Source: Bacteroidota bacterium (GTDB taxonomy: Bacteria > Bacteroidota > Bacteroidia > Flavobacteriales_D > Sanyastnellaceae). Taken from it: 64,000 nt of DNA. Where the stretch lies: the NCBI GenBank assembly GCA_027624855.1, contig JAQBTQ010000002.1, positions 1 to 64,000 of the forward strand, read 5' to 3'. Made by a program: the position numbers and the translations under genes. The notes beneath the pieces were generated by a model that was not told where the DNA came from, searched no databases, and worked only from the letters and a program-made list of their open reading frames with translations. Below, one piece after another: positions 17,788-27,150 of this stretch (position 1 is its first letter; every line of letters starts with the position of its first letter).

Positions 17788-18516
17788 ATGTCTGATTCAT
17801 TTGATATTGATAGAGAACGCTGCATCGTACTCGGTGTTATTCCCTACAGCGACGGAAGAAGGATTGTCCGGGTACTTAGCGAATCGGAGGGGACTTTGGC
17901 ATTATGGGTTGCTGAGGGTAGCGGAAAAAAAAGACAAGTTGGAAAATGGCATCCGGGCGCATTGCTCGAAATAAGTGGTCTCAAGAGAAAAGGTGCAGAA
18001 GGATTGGTGAGGTTTCGCGAGGCAAGACGGGCAGTCATTCCTGAAACCACGCTCGTTGATGTGCGAAAAAGTGCGGTTGTATTTTTTTTATGTGAGTTGA
18101 TGATGAAGTTGTTTCCTGCGGAATCTCCTCATCCTGAGGTTTTTCAATTGGCATGGAAAACGATGCTGCGAATTGAAAATGAGAGCAAAGTGAGTTGGAT
18201 TCACGCGGAGTTCTTAGGACAATTAATTGGTTTGTTGGGCATTGCACCGCAGATTAATCCCGAAGCACAAGCGGATGTGTTGGATCTTCAATCTGGGGAA
18301 TGGAAAACGTACATGGGTGTGGCAGAAGATCATTTGCCATCACCATTGAGCCATTGGTTTTTAAACCTTTGTGCAGGAGAAAATGCCAGTGATAGCGGAT
18401 ATCATAGTGCCTTGCGGAATCAGTTGATTCAAGGTCAAATAAGGTATTTGCATCACCATCTTGGAGGACTGGCTGAAATCAAAAGTATACAAGTGCTGCA
18501 ATCGGTTTTTGAATGA
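17788..18516 (+). CDS. recO: DNA repair protein RecO
   Basis: RecO anneals complementary strands and, with RecR, loads RecA onto SSB-coated DNA. The 242-residue protein has the N-terminal OB fold (about 1-80) with the family opening CIVLGVIPYSDGRRIVRVLSE and the helical C-terminal part (LAWKTMLRIE). A zinc-binding cysteine set is not evident, as is usual in Bacteroidota RecO. It is followed by a TonB receptor gene after 44 bases, probably a separate unit. Confidence 0.9.
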   Translation: MSDSFDIDRERCIVLGVIPYSDGRRIVRVLSESEGTLALWVAEGSGKKRQVGKWHPGALLEISGLKRKGAEGLVRFREARRAVIPETTLVDVRKSAVVFFLCELMMKLFPAESPHPEVFQLAWKTMLRIENESKVSWIHAEFLGQLIGLLGIAPQINPEAQADVLDLQSGEWKTYMGVAEDHLPSPLSHWFLNLCAGENASDSGYHSALRNQLIQGQIRYLHHHLGGLAEIKSIQVLQSVFE

Positions 18517-18560
18517 ATGATTTGCAATTTTTTGGCTTAGTTTTTGATAGTTAGCGCTCC

Positions 18561-21098
18561 ATGTTGCAAAAACAACTCAAGGGATTGACATTGTGCTTCG
18601 CAATGATAGCGTTTACGCTGGTTTATTCTCAAGAAAAACCGACGACGAAGCGCTCGCAATCAGTTCAACCAACGGTGGAGTCGGCTGCGTCATACATCCC
18701 AACCGACTCACCGGGGGTCCTTTTGCAGCATACACAAGAAATTCAGGCCATATCATCCAATGGTGGCGTCCCAATTCCTTTTGTCGTTATTTTCAATAAC
18801 AACACTGGGCAGCAAATGGTGACCGATGAATCGGGTGTCGCGATGATCCGCCGCAATCCGAATGTTGACACCCTGTTACTGCGTTCGATTGGATTTATCG
18901 ATCGCATGATATATCCGGGCGAGCCCATCCCGAGTCAACTGCGCATGGTCGAGGACATGATCAGTTTGGATCAGGTTGAAGTGGTGAGTCAGGGCTTGGT
19001 AAGCGCGGAGATGGCCGCCTTGTCGAATTCGGCAAAATCGCTGAATGTGGTTCCAGTTGCGGTTACAAAATTAGAGGTACCACAAAACTCTGCAGAGCTA
19101 TTGTGGTCAACGGGTTCCGTCCTGGTCCAACAAAGTCAGCAGGGCGGAGGATCCCCTATCCTTCGAGGATTTGAGGCGAATCGGGTGTTATTGGTCGTAG
19201 ATGGTGTGAGGATGAACAACGCCATTTATCGCGGGGGCCACATTCACAATGCCCTATCGATAGACCCGAATATCCTTGAACGAACAGATGTGCTGTTGGG
19301 CCCAAATAGCATCTTGTTTGGAAGCGATGCCATGGGTGGAGTCATTCATTATCACACGCGTCAACCGCGCTTAGGCCAAAACCGGGTGCAAACAAGAGTT
19401 TCCTCAGCATTTCGTTCGCCGAACACCAGTTATTCGGTTCATGGAGATGTCGAATGGTCAGGAAATCGATTGGCATCGTTGACGTCATTTTCATATTCTT
19501 CATACGGTGACTTGAGAATGGGCCAATGGCGCCGACACGGTGACGCCAATTGGGGCCTGGATTCCTTGTATGTCATTCGCGTTGGAGATTCGGATGAGGT
19601 CAGGATTAATGAGGATCCATCGGTGCAACGAGGTTCGGGTTACCAGCAGCAGGATTGGTTGCAAAAATTTAAGTTTCGACTGGCGCAAGGGATGATGGAC
19701 GTCAATTTTCAGTGGAGCTCGAGCAGCAACATTCCGCGTTATGATCGGTCTTGGGAGTTTTTCAATGATGAAGTCAAATGGGCAGAATGGAATTACGGCC
19801 CACAACAACGGGGCATGATTTCAACGCGGTATCAAAAAACTTTACCGCGTTGGGATTTGGCTTGGAATACACTGGTCTCATACCAATCATTGAGCGAATC
19901 GAGGATTAAGCGGAGGCTTCATTCAAATTCGAGGGAATCCCAGATGGAAGCGGTTCGGGTTTTCAATGCCTATTCGACGGTATCCAAACGCTTTTACAAT
20001 GGACTGCATGTTACAGTCGGGGCCAACTATTCGGATGATCAAGTGCGGTCGGATGCGGAAACCATAGATATAGTCACAGGAGCGATTCAACCACTGGACA
20101 CACGATATCCCAATGCTGGAAGCGAGATGGGGATGGCGGCGTTGTTCATAAATGGTCGATGGAAGCGCCAAAATCAAGAGTTGACGGGAGGCGTGCGTTG
20201 GAGTCGATCCTCATTGGATGCATCGTTTATTCCTGGCATTCATTACACGTTACCCTTCGACCAAGTCGAAATGCGAAATAGCGCTTTGACAGGAGGTCTT
20301 TCCCACAAATGGTCCAATCCGATGCAAGAGTGGGCATCGATCACTTCATTTTCCACTGGTTTTCGTCATCCAAACATCGATGACATGGGTAAAGTTCGAG
20401 AGAAGGGCGGTTATGTGCTGGTGCCAAATGATTCGCTGCGTCCAGAATATCTGTACAGTGTTGAACAAGCATTCCATTGGGATTTTCGCAATGAGCAAAT
20501 TTTGATGTTGACCTTGAGCGGATTTGGATCAAAATTGAATGATGCCATCGTGCCGCAGCTCGCTACCTTGAACAGTTCGGATCGGTTTTACATTGACGGA
20601 GACAGCGCTTATGTGCAGACCAACGTCAATGCGAGTAGCGCACTGATCGGAGGAATACGCGGAGAAGTTCAAGCAAGATTGACCTCTAATTGGAGCATCG
20701 AAGGTGCAATCAATTGGACTGTAGGGGACCAATTTCTTAGGAATCCTGCAACCGGAGTGGAAGAGCGAATGCCTATGTCACACATTCCTCCATTGTTTGG
20801 CAGGGTTGCCTCAGACATACGTGGTCGATGGTGGACATTGGAAATCTACAGTTTATTTAGTGGTTCAAAACTGGCCTCGAAATTTGGTCCTTTTGCAACC
20901 GATAATTTGGTGTTCATGCTTGATGAAGGTGCACCAAGTTGGTGGACTGTGAATGCCGAATGGAGCGCGAAATTGCACGAATCTGTCGAATGTCGGGTTG
21001 GCGTGAGAAATGCGTTTGACCTCCATTACCGAGTATTTGCCAGTGGCATCAGCGCCCCAGGTCGTGGCGTTTACGCATCGCTGCACACGTCGTTTTAA
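18561..21098 (+). CDS. TonB-dependent receptor, heme/siderophore-receptor-like
   Basis: An 845-residue outer-membrane protein. It starts with a signal peptide (about 1-23), then a degenerate carboxypeptidase-regulatory-like beta domain (about 65-125, VTDESGVAMIRR), a plug domain (about 165-275, with GGSPILRGFEANRVLLVVDG and GSDAMGGVIHYHTR), and a C-terminal beta barrel ending in the terminal Phe expected for BAM insertion. The plug resembles that of HmuR/CirA-type hemin and ferric siderophore receptors, but the substrate cannot be read from the sequence. The next gene (holB) is unrelated. Confidence 0.88.
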   Translation: MLQKQLKGLTLCFAMIAFTLVYSQEKPTTKRSQSVQPTVESAASYIPTDSPGVLLQHTQEIQAISSNGGVPIPFVVIFNNNTGQQMVTDESGVAMIRRNPNVDTLLLRSIGFIDRMIYPGEPIPSQLRMVEDMISLDQVEVVSQGLVSAEMAALSNSAKSLNVVPVAVTKLEVPQNSAELLWSTGSVLVQQSQQGGGSPILRGFEANRVLLVVDGVRMNNAIYRGGHIHNALSIDPNILERTDVLLGPNSILFGSDAMGGVIHYHTRQPRLGQNRVQTRVSSAFRSPNTSYSVHGDVEWSGNRLASLTSFSYSSYGDLRMGQWRRHGDANWGLDSLYVIRVGDSDEVRINEDPSVQRGSGYQQQDWLQKFKFRLAQGMMDVNFQWSSSSNIPRYDRSWEFFNDEVKWAEWNYGPQQRGMISTRYQKTLPRWDLAWNTLVSYQSLSESRIKRRLHSNSRESQMEAVRVFNAYSTVSKRFYNGLHVTVGANYSDDQVRSDAETIDIVTGAIQPLDTRYPNAGSEMGMAALFINGRWKRQNQELTGGVRWSRSSLDASFIPGIHYTLPFDQVEMRNSALTGGLSHKWSNPMQEWASITSFSTGFRHPNIDDMGKVREKGGYVLVPNDSLRPEYLYSVEQAFHWDFRNEQILMLTLSGFGSKLNDAIVPQLATLNSSDRFYIDGDSAYVQTNVNASSALIGGIRGEVQARLTSNWSIEGAINWTVGDQFLRNPATGVEERMPMSHIPPLFGRVASDIRGRWWTLEIYSLFSGSKLASKFGPFATDNLVFMLDEGAPSWWTVNAEWSAKLHESVECRVGVRNAFDLHYRVFASGISAPGRGVYASLHTSF

Positions 21099-21100
21099 AG

Positions 21101-21108
21101 TACTTTCG
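21101..21108 (+). promoter_or_regulatory. Putative -7 element of holB promoter
   Basis: TACTTTCG fits TAnnTT(C/T)G and ends 4 bases before the holB ATG, immediately after the receptor stop codon. No -33 TTG is evident. Confidence 0.4.
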
Positions 21109-21112
21109 TTTC

Positions 21113-22240
21113 ATGAGATTTCAGGATGTGATCGGACATCATGAGCTCGGAGCAAAACTTCGGGCTGGCGCCAAGGCAGGGAGGGTTGCTCATGCTCAAC
21201 TTTTTCATGGTCCTGAAGGAAGTGGAGGCATAGCATTGGCGCTAGCGTATGCTCGTTATCTACACTGCACGCAACCCACAGATGACGATTCTTGCGGGCA
21301 ATGTTCATCGTGCAAGCAGTACGAAGTGCTCCAACATCCGGACTTGCATTGGTCATTTCCGTTTTTCAAAAAGGACGGCACTGAACAAGCCCTTTCTCAA
21401 CCTTTCCAATCAGCCTGGAGAGAACGCCTGTTGAAGCATGCATATTTCGGTCAAACGGAATGGCTCGAGTCCATTGCTGCAGATCGAAAACAATTGTTTA
21501 TTGGAGTCCAAGAGGCGATGGAATTGAACCGCAAATTGGGATTGAAAGCTTTTGCTGGGGGATGGAAAATTTTGATTTTGTGGTTGCCCGAGGCGATGAG
21601 GGTGGATACAGCGAACAAAATGTTGAAGTTGATCGAGGAGCCAACAGATCGAACCGTCATGCTTTTTGTCAGTGAAAATTCGAATCAATTGCTCGCAACC
21701 ATTCGGTCACGGGTTCAAGCCATCCCTGTGCCACGAATCGAATCGAACGTAGCCATTCAAGGGCTTCAATTGCATTTTGGAATCGAAGAAAAACGTGCAA
21801 AAGAGACGGTGCGATTGACAAATGGAAATCTCGCGGAAGCGTTGCGCATCATTGAAAGCGGAGAAAGTAACGATGATCATCGCTTGTTCACGCAATGGAT
21901 GCGTTCCTGTTACGTTCAAGATACCGTGACCATGGTCGAGTTGGCCGAGGATTTCGCAAAGCCTGGGAGGGAAGGGATGAAGCAGTTTTTGCGATACGCC
22001 TTGCGCATGATTCGCGAGTGTATTTTGGGAAATTATGGAGCCTCATCATTGATTCGATTGACAGAAGAAGAACTCGAATTTGCCAAGAAGTTTGCCCCAT
22101 TCATTCACCATGGAAATCTGTTGGAACTTTGCGAATTGCTCGAGTCTGCTCATCGAGACATCGCAGGAAACGTGAATGGAAAAATCGTATTCATGGATTT
22201 AAGTGCTCGTGTGAACATTTTGCTTCGCAAAGCTGGCTAG
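21113..22240 (+). CDS. holB: DNA polymerase III delta' subunit
   Basis: Clamp-loader subunit of the replicative polymerase. The 375-residue AAA+ protein has a degenerate P-loop (GPEGSGG, lysine lost), which fits delta' as a non-ATP-binding subunit, and a cysteine cluster (CGQCSSCKQY) like the zinc module of DnaX and delta'. The sensor-type segment MRVDTANKMLKLIEEP is conserved. Followed after 33 bases by ricT, a pairing also found in Firmicutes (holB next to yaaT). Confidence 0.9.
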   Translation: MRFQDVIGHHELGAKLRAGAKAGRVAHAQLFHGPEGSGGIALALAYARYLHCTQPTDDDSCGQCSSCKQYEVLQHPDLHWSFPFFKKDGTEQALSQPFQSAWRERLLKHAYFGQTEWLESIAADRKQLFIGVQEAMELNRKLGLKAFAGGWKILILWLPEAMRVDTANKMLKLIEEPTDRTVMLFVSENSNQLLATIRSRVQAIPVPRIESNVAIQGLQLHFGIEEKRAKETVRLTNGNLAEALRIIESGESNDDHRLFTQWMRSCYVQDTVTMVELAEDFAKPGREGMKQFLRYALRMIRECILGNYGASSLIRLTEEELEFAKKFAPFIHHGNLLELCELLESAHRDIAGNVNGKIVFMDLSARVNILLRKAG

Positions 22241-22258
22241 GGGGAAGAATACATCGAT

Positions 22259-22266
22259 TATCTTCG
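22259..22266 (+). promoter_or_regulatory. Putative -7 element of ricT promoter
   Basis: TATCTTCG fits TAnnTT(C/T)G and ends 7 bases before the ricT ATG, in the 33-base gap after holB. No clear -33 TTG. Confidence 0.4.
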
Positions 22267-22273
22267 CTCAAGT

Positions 22274-23500
22274 ATGAGTTGTAGCAATTGTAGAAACGGA
22301 TCGGACGGTAAGCCCCGAGGTTGTCGAAGCAACGGAAATTGCGGGGTTGGGGGATGCGGCCCGTTAACGGTATTTGATTGGTTAGAGGGGGTTGCTTTGC
22401 CAGAAGGCCAGCGGGTTTTCGATGTAGCGGAAATACGTTTTAAGGCCAATCGCAAAGGGTTTTATCGTTGTTCGTCTAGCATTGAAATCCAAGCTGGTGA
22501 TGTGGTGGTCGTAGACTCGGACCAGGGAAAGGACGTTGGCGTCGTGAGTTTGACCGGGGAGTTGGTTCGTATTCAAATGAATGCGAAGGGAGTCAAAGAT
22601 GATCACGAGATCCGGCGCATTGAGCGAAAAGCGAGTCAGGAAGACATCGATGCATGGCAACAAGCAAGCATGCGGGAGCCGGAAGTTCTGCGCGAAGCAC
22701 GTGTGATCATTAAGAAGCTCGACCTTCAAATGAAATTGTCTGATGTTGAGTTTCAGGGAGATGGTAAGAAGGCCACCTTTTATTACACGGCAGAAGACCG
22801 GGTGGATTTTCGTGAATTGGTTCGCGAATTGGCCGCTGCCTTTTCGGTTCGCATCGAGATGCGTCAAATTGGATCGAGACAAGAGGCCGCTCGCGTTGGC
22901 GGAATAGGAGTGTGTGGCCGGGAGTTGTGCTGCTCGAGTTGGTTGAAGGATTTTAGGAGTGTTAGCACTTCTGCAGCTCGATACCAGCAACTTTCATTGA
23001 ACCCGCAAAAATTGGCTGGGCAATGCGGGAAGCTCAAGTGTTGTTTGAACTTTGAACTCGATCAATACGTCGAGTCGGTAAAAGATTTCCCTTCACCCAA
23101 CACCAAAATCAAATTGAAGGAGGGCCGTGCATTCATCTTTAAGATGGATATTTTCAAGCGGCTTGTATACTTGATTGCCCCAGATAGCAGCAACTCTGGA
23201 CCTGTAGCGGTGGCGTTGGATGACATGAATGAACTCATCGAAATGAACAATCGAGGTGAAGTGCCCCAAAGTTTGAGCGAATTCATGATGGAAGTGGAAC
23301 CAGACGAAGTGGATGAGGTTTACTCAAATGTGGTTGGACAAGACAGCTTAACCCGATTCGATGGAGACCGCAAGAAAAAGGGCAAAAGACGATCCAAAAG
23401 GCATGGGAAATCACCTCAATCGAACCAAAATCGAAATGCGCAAGCGACATCGTCAAAGTCTTCTGGGAACCGCCGTCCTAATTCCAAAAAGCCGAGCTAG
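22274..23500 (+). CDS. ricT: RicT-like PSP1-domain protein
   Basis: A 408-residue PSP1-domain protein. In Bacillus, RicT (YaaT) with RicA and RicF forms an Fe-S complex that promotes RNase Y-dependent mRNA maturation. The PSP1 domain spans about 40-300, with the conserved cysteine motifs GVCGRELCCSSWL and QCGKLKCCLNFE. The N terminus adds five cysteines (residues 3, 6, 17, 23, 28), a feature of Bacteroidota homologues that could hold another metal or cluster. The tail after about 360 is basic and low-complexity, as in RNA-binding proteins. No RicA or RicF gene is present here. Flanked by holB and gldH. Confidence 0.88.
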   Translation: MSCSNCRNGSDGKPRGCRSNGNCGVGGCGPLTVFDWLEGVALPEGQRVFDVAEIRFKANRKGFYRCSSSIEIQAGDVVVVDSDQGKDVGVVSLTGELVRIQMNAKGVKDDHEIRRIERKASQEDIDAWQQASMREPEVLREARVIIKKLDLQMKLSDVEFQGDGKKATFYYTAEDRVDFRELVRELAAAFSVRIEMRQIGSRQEAARVGGIGVCGRELCCSSWLKDFRSVSTSAARYQQLSLNPQKLAGQCGKLKCCLNFELDQYVESVKDFPSPNTKIKLKEGRAFIFKMDIFKRLVYLIAPDSSNSGPVAVALDDMNELIEMNNRGEVPQSLSEFMMEVEPDEVDEVYSNVVGQDSLTRFDGDRKKKGKRRSKRHGKSPQSNQNRNAQATSSKSSGNRRPNSKKPS

Positions 23501-23501
23501 G

Positions 23502-23972
23502 TTGAGTCGATTTCATTGGTTGCTAGTCCTCATAGTTGCATGCATTGGCTGCGGCACAGACGCACAATTTGCTGGGACGAAAGCCATTGATCCTGACGAA
23601 GGATGGGAGGCTTCTGATAAGGCAGCGTTTGATTGGCAAATAGCAGATTCCTTGGAACGGTATGATTTTTACATAGACCTCCGGCACGATCAACAATACC
23701 CTTTCAGCAACGTCTACTTGTTTGTCGATTTCACCTTTCCAGATGGCCGGACGCTAAAGGACACGGTCAGTTGCCAGCTGGCTGATGAACGAGGAAAATG
23801 GTTGGGTTCCGGATTTGGGAATATGGTGGATCACCGCATCGGTTTTCGGCGTGCTCAAGCCTTTCCCCTGCCCGGAGATTATGCCATTTCAATCTCACAC
23901 GGCATGAGAGTCAACCCCCTGCCCGGAATTTCAGATGTGGGATTTCGATTGGAGGCCGCCTCGAAAAAATAG
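23502..23972 (+). CDS. gldH: Gliding motility lipoprotein GldH
   Basis: GldH is a Bacteroidota lipoprotein needed for gliding in Flavobacterium; its exact role is unknown. The conserved body includes YPFSNVYLFVDFTFPDG, GKWLGSGFGNM and ISDVGFRLE. The start is taken as the TTG at 23502, 1 base after the ricT stop: it gives a 17-residue lipoprotein signal peptide (MSRFHWLLVLIVACIGC) with the lipid cysteine at residue 17. ATG codons further upstream (23361, 23436) would lie inside ricT and put a long basic stretch before the signal. Its stop is 3 bases from that of the opposite-strand rhodanese gene. Confidence 0.88.
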   Translation: MSRFHWLLVLIVACIGCGTDAQFAGTKAIDPDEGWEASDKAAFDWQIADSLERYDFYIDLRHDQQYPFSNVYLFVDFTFPDGRTLKDTVSCQLADERGKWLGSGFGNMVDHRIGFRRAQAFPLPGDYAISISHGMRVNPLPGISDVGFRLEAASKK

Positions 23973-23975
23973 GTC

Positions 23976-24422
23976 CTATTCTGAGGGAAGGGGCACGGGG
24001 TCTTCAAAGGAAACTGGTAACTGATTTTCATTCCATTGTTCCATTCCGCCAACCAAGTCGATGATGTAGGGATGGCCAATGACCCTCAGTTCTTCAGTGA
24101 TGACACCGCTTCGCCCCCCCGCTTCGCAATAAACCAAAATAGGTCGCGTAGAAGGCAAGTTTTTCAACCAATTCACCCGGTCATCCCAATCATATGAGAT
24201 GAATGAAGCCCCTTGCAAATGCCCTTGGTCCCATTCATAATCTGAGCGCACATCGAGTAGAATGGGATCAACCAAAGCACCATTAAGTGAATCAAGTTTG
24301 AGGATGGATATTTCCTGAACTTGCGGTTGATCAAGTGCAACGGTTGCCTTATCGCTGGACTGGCAACTCCCAAGAGTCGCGACGATTGCCACGGAAATAA
24401 TGAGGAATTGGGTTCGATTCAT
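23976..24422 (-). CDS. Rhodanese-like lipoprotein
   Basis: A 148-residue protein with a lipoprotein signal (lipobox ATLGSC, Cys20) and one rhodanese domain (about 50-140). The active-site loop VYCEAGGRS has the catalytic cysteine, and the DVRSDYEWDQGHLQGA segment is typical. It is predicted to be anchored in the periplasm or outer membrane; single-domain rhodaneses transfer sulfur or act as thiol-redox proteins, and the substrate is unknown. It is divergent from the M43 protease gene and convergent with gldH. Confidence 0.9.
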   Translation of the reverse strand: MNRTQFLIISVAIVATLGSCQSSDKATVALDQPQVQEISILKLDSLNGALVDPILLDVRSDYEWDQGHLQGASFISYDWDDRVNWLKNLPSTRPILVYCEAGGRSGVITEELRVIGHPYIIDLVGGMEQWNENQLPVSFEDPVPLPSE

Positions 24423-24455
24423 GACCCAAAAATAGGCTTTGACGGAAAGGAATCA

Positions 24456-24484
24456 TTGGTCCCCTGAAATAAGTTGTAATTTGC
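24456..24484 (+). promoter_or_regulatory. Putative promoter of the M43 protease gene
   Basis: TTG at 24456-24458, an 18-base spacer, then TAATTTGC at 24477-24484, a variant of the Bacteroidota -33/-7 pair. It lies 18 bases before the ATG at 24503. The same arrangement with the same spacer occurs before the receptor gene at 48204. Confidence 0.4.
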
Positions 24485-24502
24485 GGACCCAAGATTGAAA
24501 CC

Positions 24503-26620
24503 ATGTTGAGAATTGTTCAAGTTGCCTGTGTAGGGGCAATGTTTATGTGTGGACTAATGGGCTCTAAAGCATTAGCCCAGAGCGAATCGAATCATTCTGC
24601 GGAAGAAATTCGTTTTTGCGGTCAATGGATGATGGAAGAAGCATTTTTCAACGCCCATCCCGAAGAACGAGAGCGAGCCCTTCAAGATGATCTTCGGTTG
24701 GAATGGGAAACGGAGCAATTTCAAGATGTAAATCGCGATGAATTAATCATCATTCCAGTTGTTTTTCATGTCATTCATTACAACGGCCCTGAGAACATCA
24801 GTGATGAACAGCTTTACAGCGGCATCGAGGTAATGAACCGCGATTTTCGGAAGCTCAATACGGACATTGATGACGTGGTTGATGCGTTTGCCGATATCGC
24901 TTCGGATACGGAAATAGAATTTCGATTGGCACAAATCGATCCGAGCGGGAATTGCCACACGGGGATCAATCGAATCGTTTCTCCACTGACTTATGTTGGC
25001 GATGGTGATGTAAAGGACTTGATTCAATGGCCGAGAAATAGTTACCTCAACATCTGGGTGGTCGAAAATGCCAATGGTGCGGCTGGATACAGTTTGTATC
25101 CGAGTTCAGTCAACGGAAGTCAAGGAGCTGGGAATGATGGAATTGTTGTGGCCCATGACTATACTGGAAACATTGGCACGAGCAACAACTACCGGTCACG
25201 CACCCTTACCCATGAAGCGGGGCATTGGATGAATTTGCGCCATACTTGGGGGAATTCGAATAGCCCTGGAGATCCGGACAACTGCGAAATGGATGATAAC
25301 GTAGATGATACGCCATTGACAAGTGGTTGGACTACGTGTAATGTTGAAGGTGAGACATGCGGATCGTTGGATAATGTCCAGAACTACATGGAATACTCTT
25401 ATTGTGGAAGGATGTTTACCGAAGGTCAACGCTTGCGCATGCGTGCCGCCATGAATAGTAGCACCGCACAACGGAATCAATTATGGACACCGGAGAACCT
25501 AGAAGAAACAGGGGTTAATCAAGCGCCTATCCTCTGCGAAGCAAGATTTTCTGTTACTCGACAAACTGTATGTGTTGGAGATTCCATTCAATTTTTTGAT
25601 GAGAGTTATCACGGTGCCACTGGATGGTCTTGGGATTTTGGAGATGGGATGAGTAGCAATGAGTCTGAACCATGGCATGCCTTTGACGGACCCGGTTTGT
25701 ACGATGTGACTTTGACGGTTAGCAATGGAACGGATGAAGTTTCGGCCACGGAATCTGCTTACATCCAGGTGTTAGAAACAGGCGCGATGGCTACCCCGTT
25801 TGAAGACAGTTTCGAGGCGCCAGAATTGGGTGAAGATTGGTTTATGGTTGATGTTGCAAATGATGGAGATGGATGGGAACTGACATCAGTTGCTGCATTT
25901 TCTGGCGAACAAAGCTTGCGGATCCACAATTGGTCGAATAACGTAGAATTTAATAGGGACCAATTGATTTCGAGTTCCATGGATATGTCGGAGGCTGCAG
26001 AAATTCAAGTCTCCTATAAGTGGGCCTATTGCTTCAAAGGAACGGATGAAGATGAGGACGATACGGATGACCGATTGAAGATTTATGCCTCTCCTGATTG
26101 CGGAGAAACCTGGAGTTTACGGCGAATGCATCGCGGATTTACGGATTTGCCATCCGCTCCACCACACCCGTTTGTCTTCACTCCAAATGGTCCAGAAGAA
26201 TGGAATGCTTACACTCTGAGTATCCCTTATCCTCAGTTTTTCACCTCCAATTTCAGATTGAAGTTTGAGTTTGAAAGCCGTCTGGGCAATAACATTTTCT
26301 TAGACGACATCAATATCGAATTGTTGACGGCATCTGATGTAATGGAAAGAGAAGGTCTAAACGGAATGGATTTCTCGGTTTATCCGAATCCGGCATTGGA
26401 TGCTGCAACCATCGAAATGACAGCTCACAAAGCACATGGTGCAGTGGAAATTGAGCTATTGGATTTGACTGGGAGAAAGATCTGGGAAACACAATTGAAT
26501 GTTGGAACGCCGGGAATTTATCGGCACGACATTCCTGTTGCCGCCGTGGCAGAGGGAACTTATTTGGTTATGGTGAGCGCCGGAGGAACTCGCAGCGTGC
26601 AAGAATTAATGGTTCGCTAG
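24503..26620 (+). CDS. Secreted M43-type metalloprotease with T9SS tail
   Basis: A 705-residue exported protease. Order: signal peptide (about 1-25); pro-region; pappalysin-like M43 catalytic domain (about 80-325) with zinc motif HEAGHWMNLRH near 236-246 and Met-turn NYMEYSYCG; a PKD domain (about 347-422, WSWDFGDG); a jelly-roll-like region (about 430-600); and a T9SS type A sorting domain (from about 620, FSVYPNPALD, ending VQELMVR). It should be secreted across the outer membrane by T9SS and have its tail removed. Target is unknown; relatives degrade matrix and other proteins. It stands alone, with a terminator downstream. Confidence 0.92.
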   Translation: MLRIVQVACVGAMFMCGLMGSKALAQSESNHSAEEIRFCGQWMMEEAFFNAHPEERERALQDDLRLEWETEQFQDVNRDELIIIPVVFHVIHYNGPENISDEQLYSGIEVMNRDFRKLNTDIDDVVDAFADIASDTEIEFRLAQIDPSGNCHTGINRIVSPLTYVGDGDVKDLIQWPRNSYLNIWVVENANGAAGYSLYPSSVNGSQGAGNDGIVVAHDYTGNIGTSNNYRSRTLTHEAGHWMNLRHTWGNSNSPGDPDNCEMDDNVDDTPLTSGWTTCNVEGETCGSLDNVQNYMEYSYCGRMFTEGQRLRMRAAMNSSTAQRNQLWTPENLEETGVNQAPILCEARFSVTRQTVCVGDSIQFFDESYHGATGWSWDFGDGMSSNESEPWHAFDGPGLYDVTLTVSNGTDEVSATESAYIQVLETGAMATPFEDSFEAPELGEDWFMVDVANDGDGWELTSVAAFSGEQSLRIHNWSNNVEFNRDQLISSSMDMSEAAEIQVSYKWAYCFKGTDEDEDDTDDRLKIYASPDCGETWSLRRMHRGFTDLPSAPPHPFVFTPNGPEEWNAYTLSIPYPQFFTSNFRLKFEFESRLGNNIFLDDINIELLTASDVMEREGLNGMDFSVYPNPALDAATIEMTAHKAHGAVEIELLDLTGRKIWETQLNVGTPGIYRHDIPVAAVAEGTYLVMVSAGGTRSVQELMVR

Positions 26621-26656
26621 TTCCAATTTTGGTGTTGCTGCAATGTTGCTGCAATG

Positions 26657-26685
26657 AAAACGGCCGCTAAGCAGCGGCCGTTTTT
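26657..26685. terminator. Bidirectional rho-independent terminator
   Basis: Stem AAAACGGCCGCT / AGCGGCCGTTTT with a 4-base loop (AAGC) and a T-run on both strands. It lies between the convergent M43 protease gene and the gene at 26711-27136, so it can serve both. A tandem copy of an 11-base unit (tgttgctgcaa, 26633-26654) precedes it. Confidence 0.88.
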
Positions 26686-26710
26686 CATAATGGGACTGAA
26701 TCGTTTGGAA

Positions 26711-27136
26711 TCAGCTCTTGGAGCCAACCAAAACCGTCACGCATCCTTCATGCAAAATGGCAGACTTCGTTTCTGGCACTTGCACATGAATTTGTAATTG
26801 CTGTGTGGTCTCAACTTTGAAGTCAACATAATTCGAGCCATCGTTTTTGCTGCTATCAAACAGTCTTTTCCCGCGGCTGTCATTGATTTCATAACCCACT
26901 TCTCCCAGAACAGGGTGACTGCAAATGACCAATCGGTAATCTTGTCCGGCAAGGAATGTGAGCATCAACTCTGCTTCATCCCCAGGGATGAGAATAGCAC
27001 TATTGTAATTATCGTTTTGAATGTAGCCGTCCAAACTTGAAAGGCAATTCTTCTTGGTAAATGATCGGCATTGCGCATCAGCCGCAGTGGCGAACAGCCC
27101 AAAGGCTAAAATGAGGATTATTGAATGTTTCATCAT
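26711..27136 (-). CDS. Small exported protein of unknown function
   Basis: A 141-residue protein with a Sec signal peptide (hydrophobic core IILILAFGLFATAADA, cleavage before QC) and a mature part of about 120 residues with several cysteines. The mature part looks like a beta sandwich that could bind ligands or associate with membranes (LMLTFLAGQDYRLVICSHP). I do not recognise a named domain. ATG at 27136 is chosen because it starts the signal peptide and lies just after the stop of the upstream lipoprotein gene; a start at 27163 would overlap that gene. It is probably co-transcribed with it. Confidence 0.75.
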   Translation of the reverse strand: MMKHSIILILAFGLFATAADAQCRSFTKKNCLSSLDGYIQNDNYNSAILIPGDEAELMLTFLAGQDYRLVICSHPVLGEVGYEINDSRGKRLFDSSKNDGSNYVDFKVETTQQLQIHVQVPETKSAILHEGCVTVLVGSKS

Positions 27137-27150
27137 ACTTCGTGGCTTTT

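Noticed and set aside
22382-22990. Minus-strand open frame of about 202 codons inside ricT
   Set aside because: Antisense shadow of ricT; no domain.
26633-26654. Tandem 11-base repeat (tgttgctgcaa twice) before the terminator
   Set aside because: Only two copies, no flanking structure; probably a small slippage duplication rather than a repeat element.
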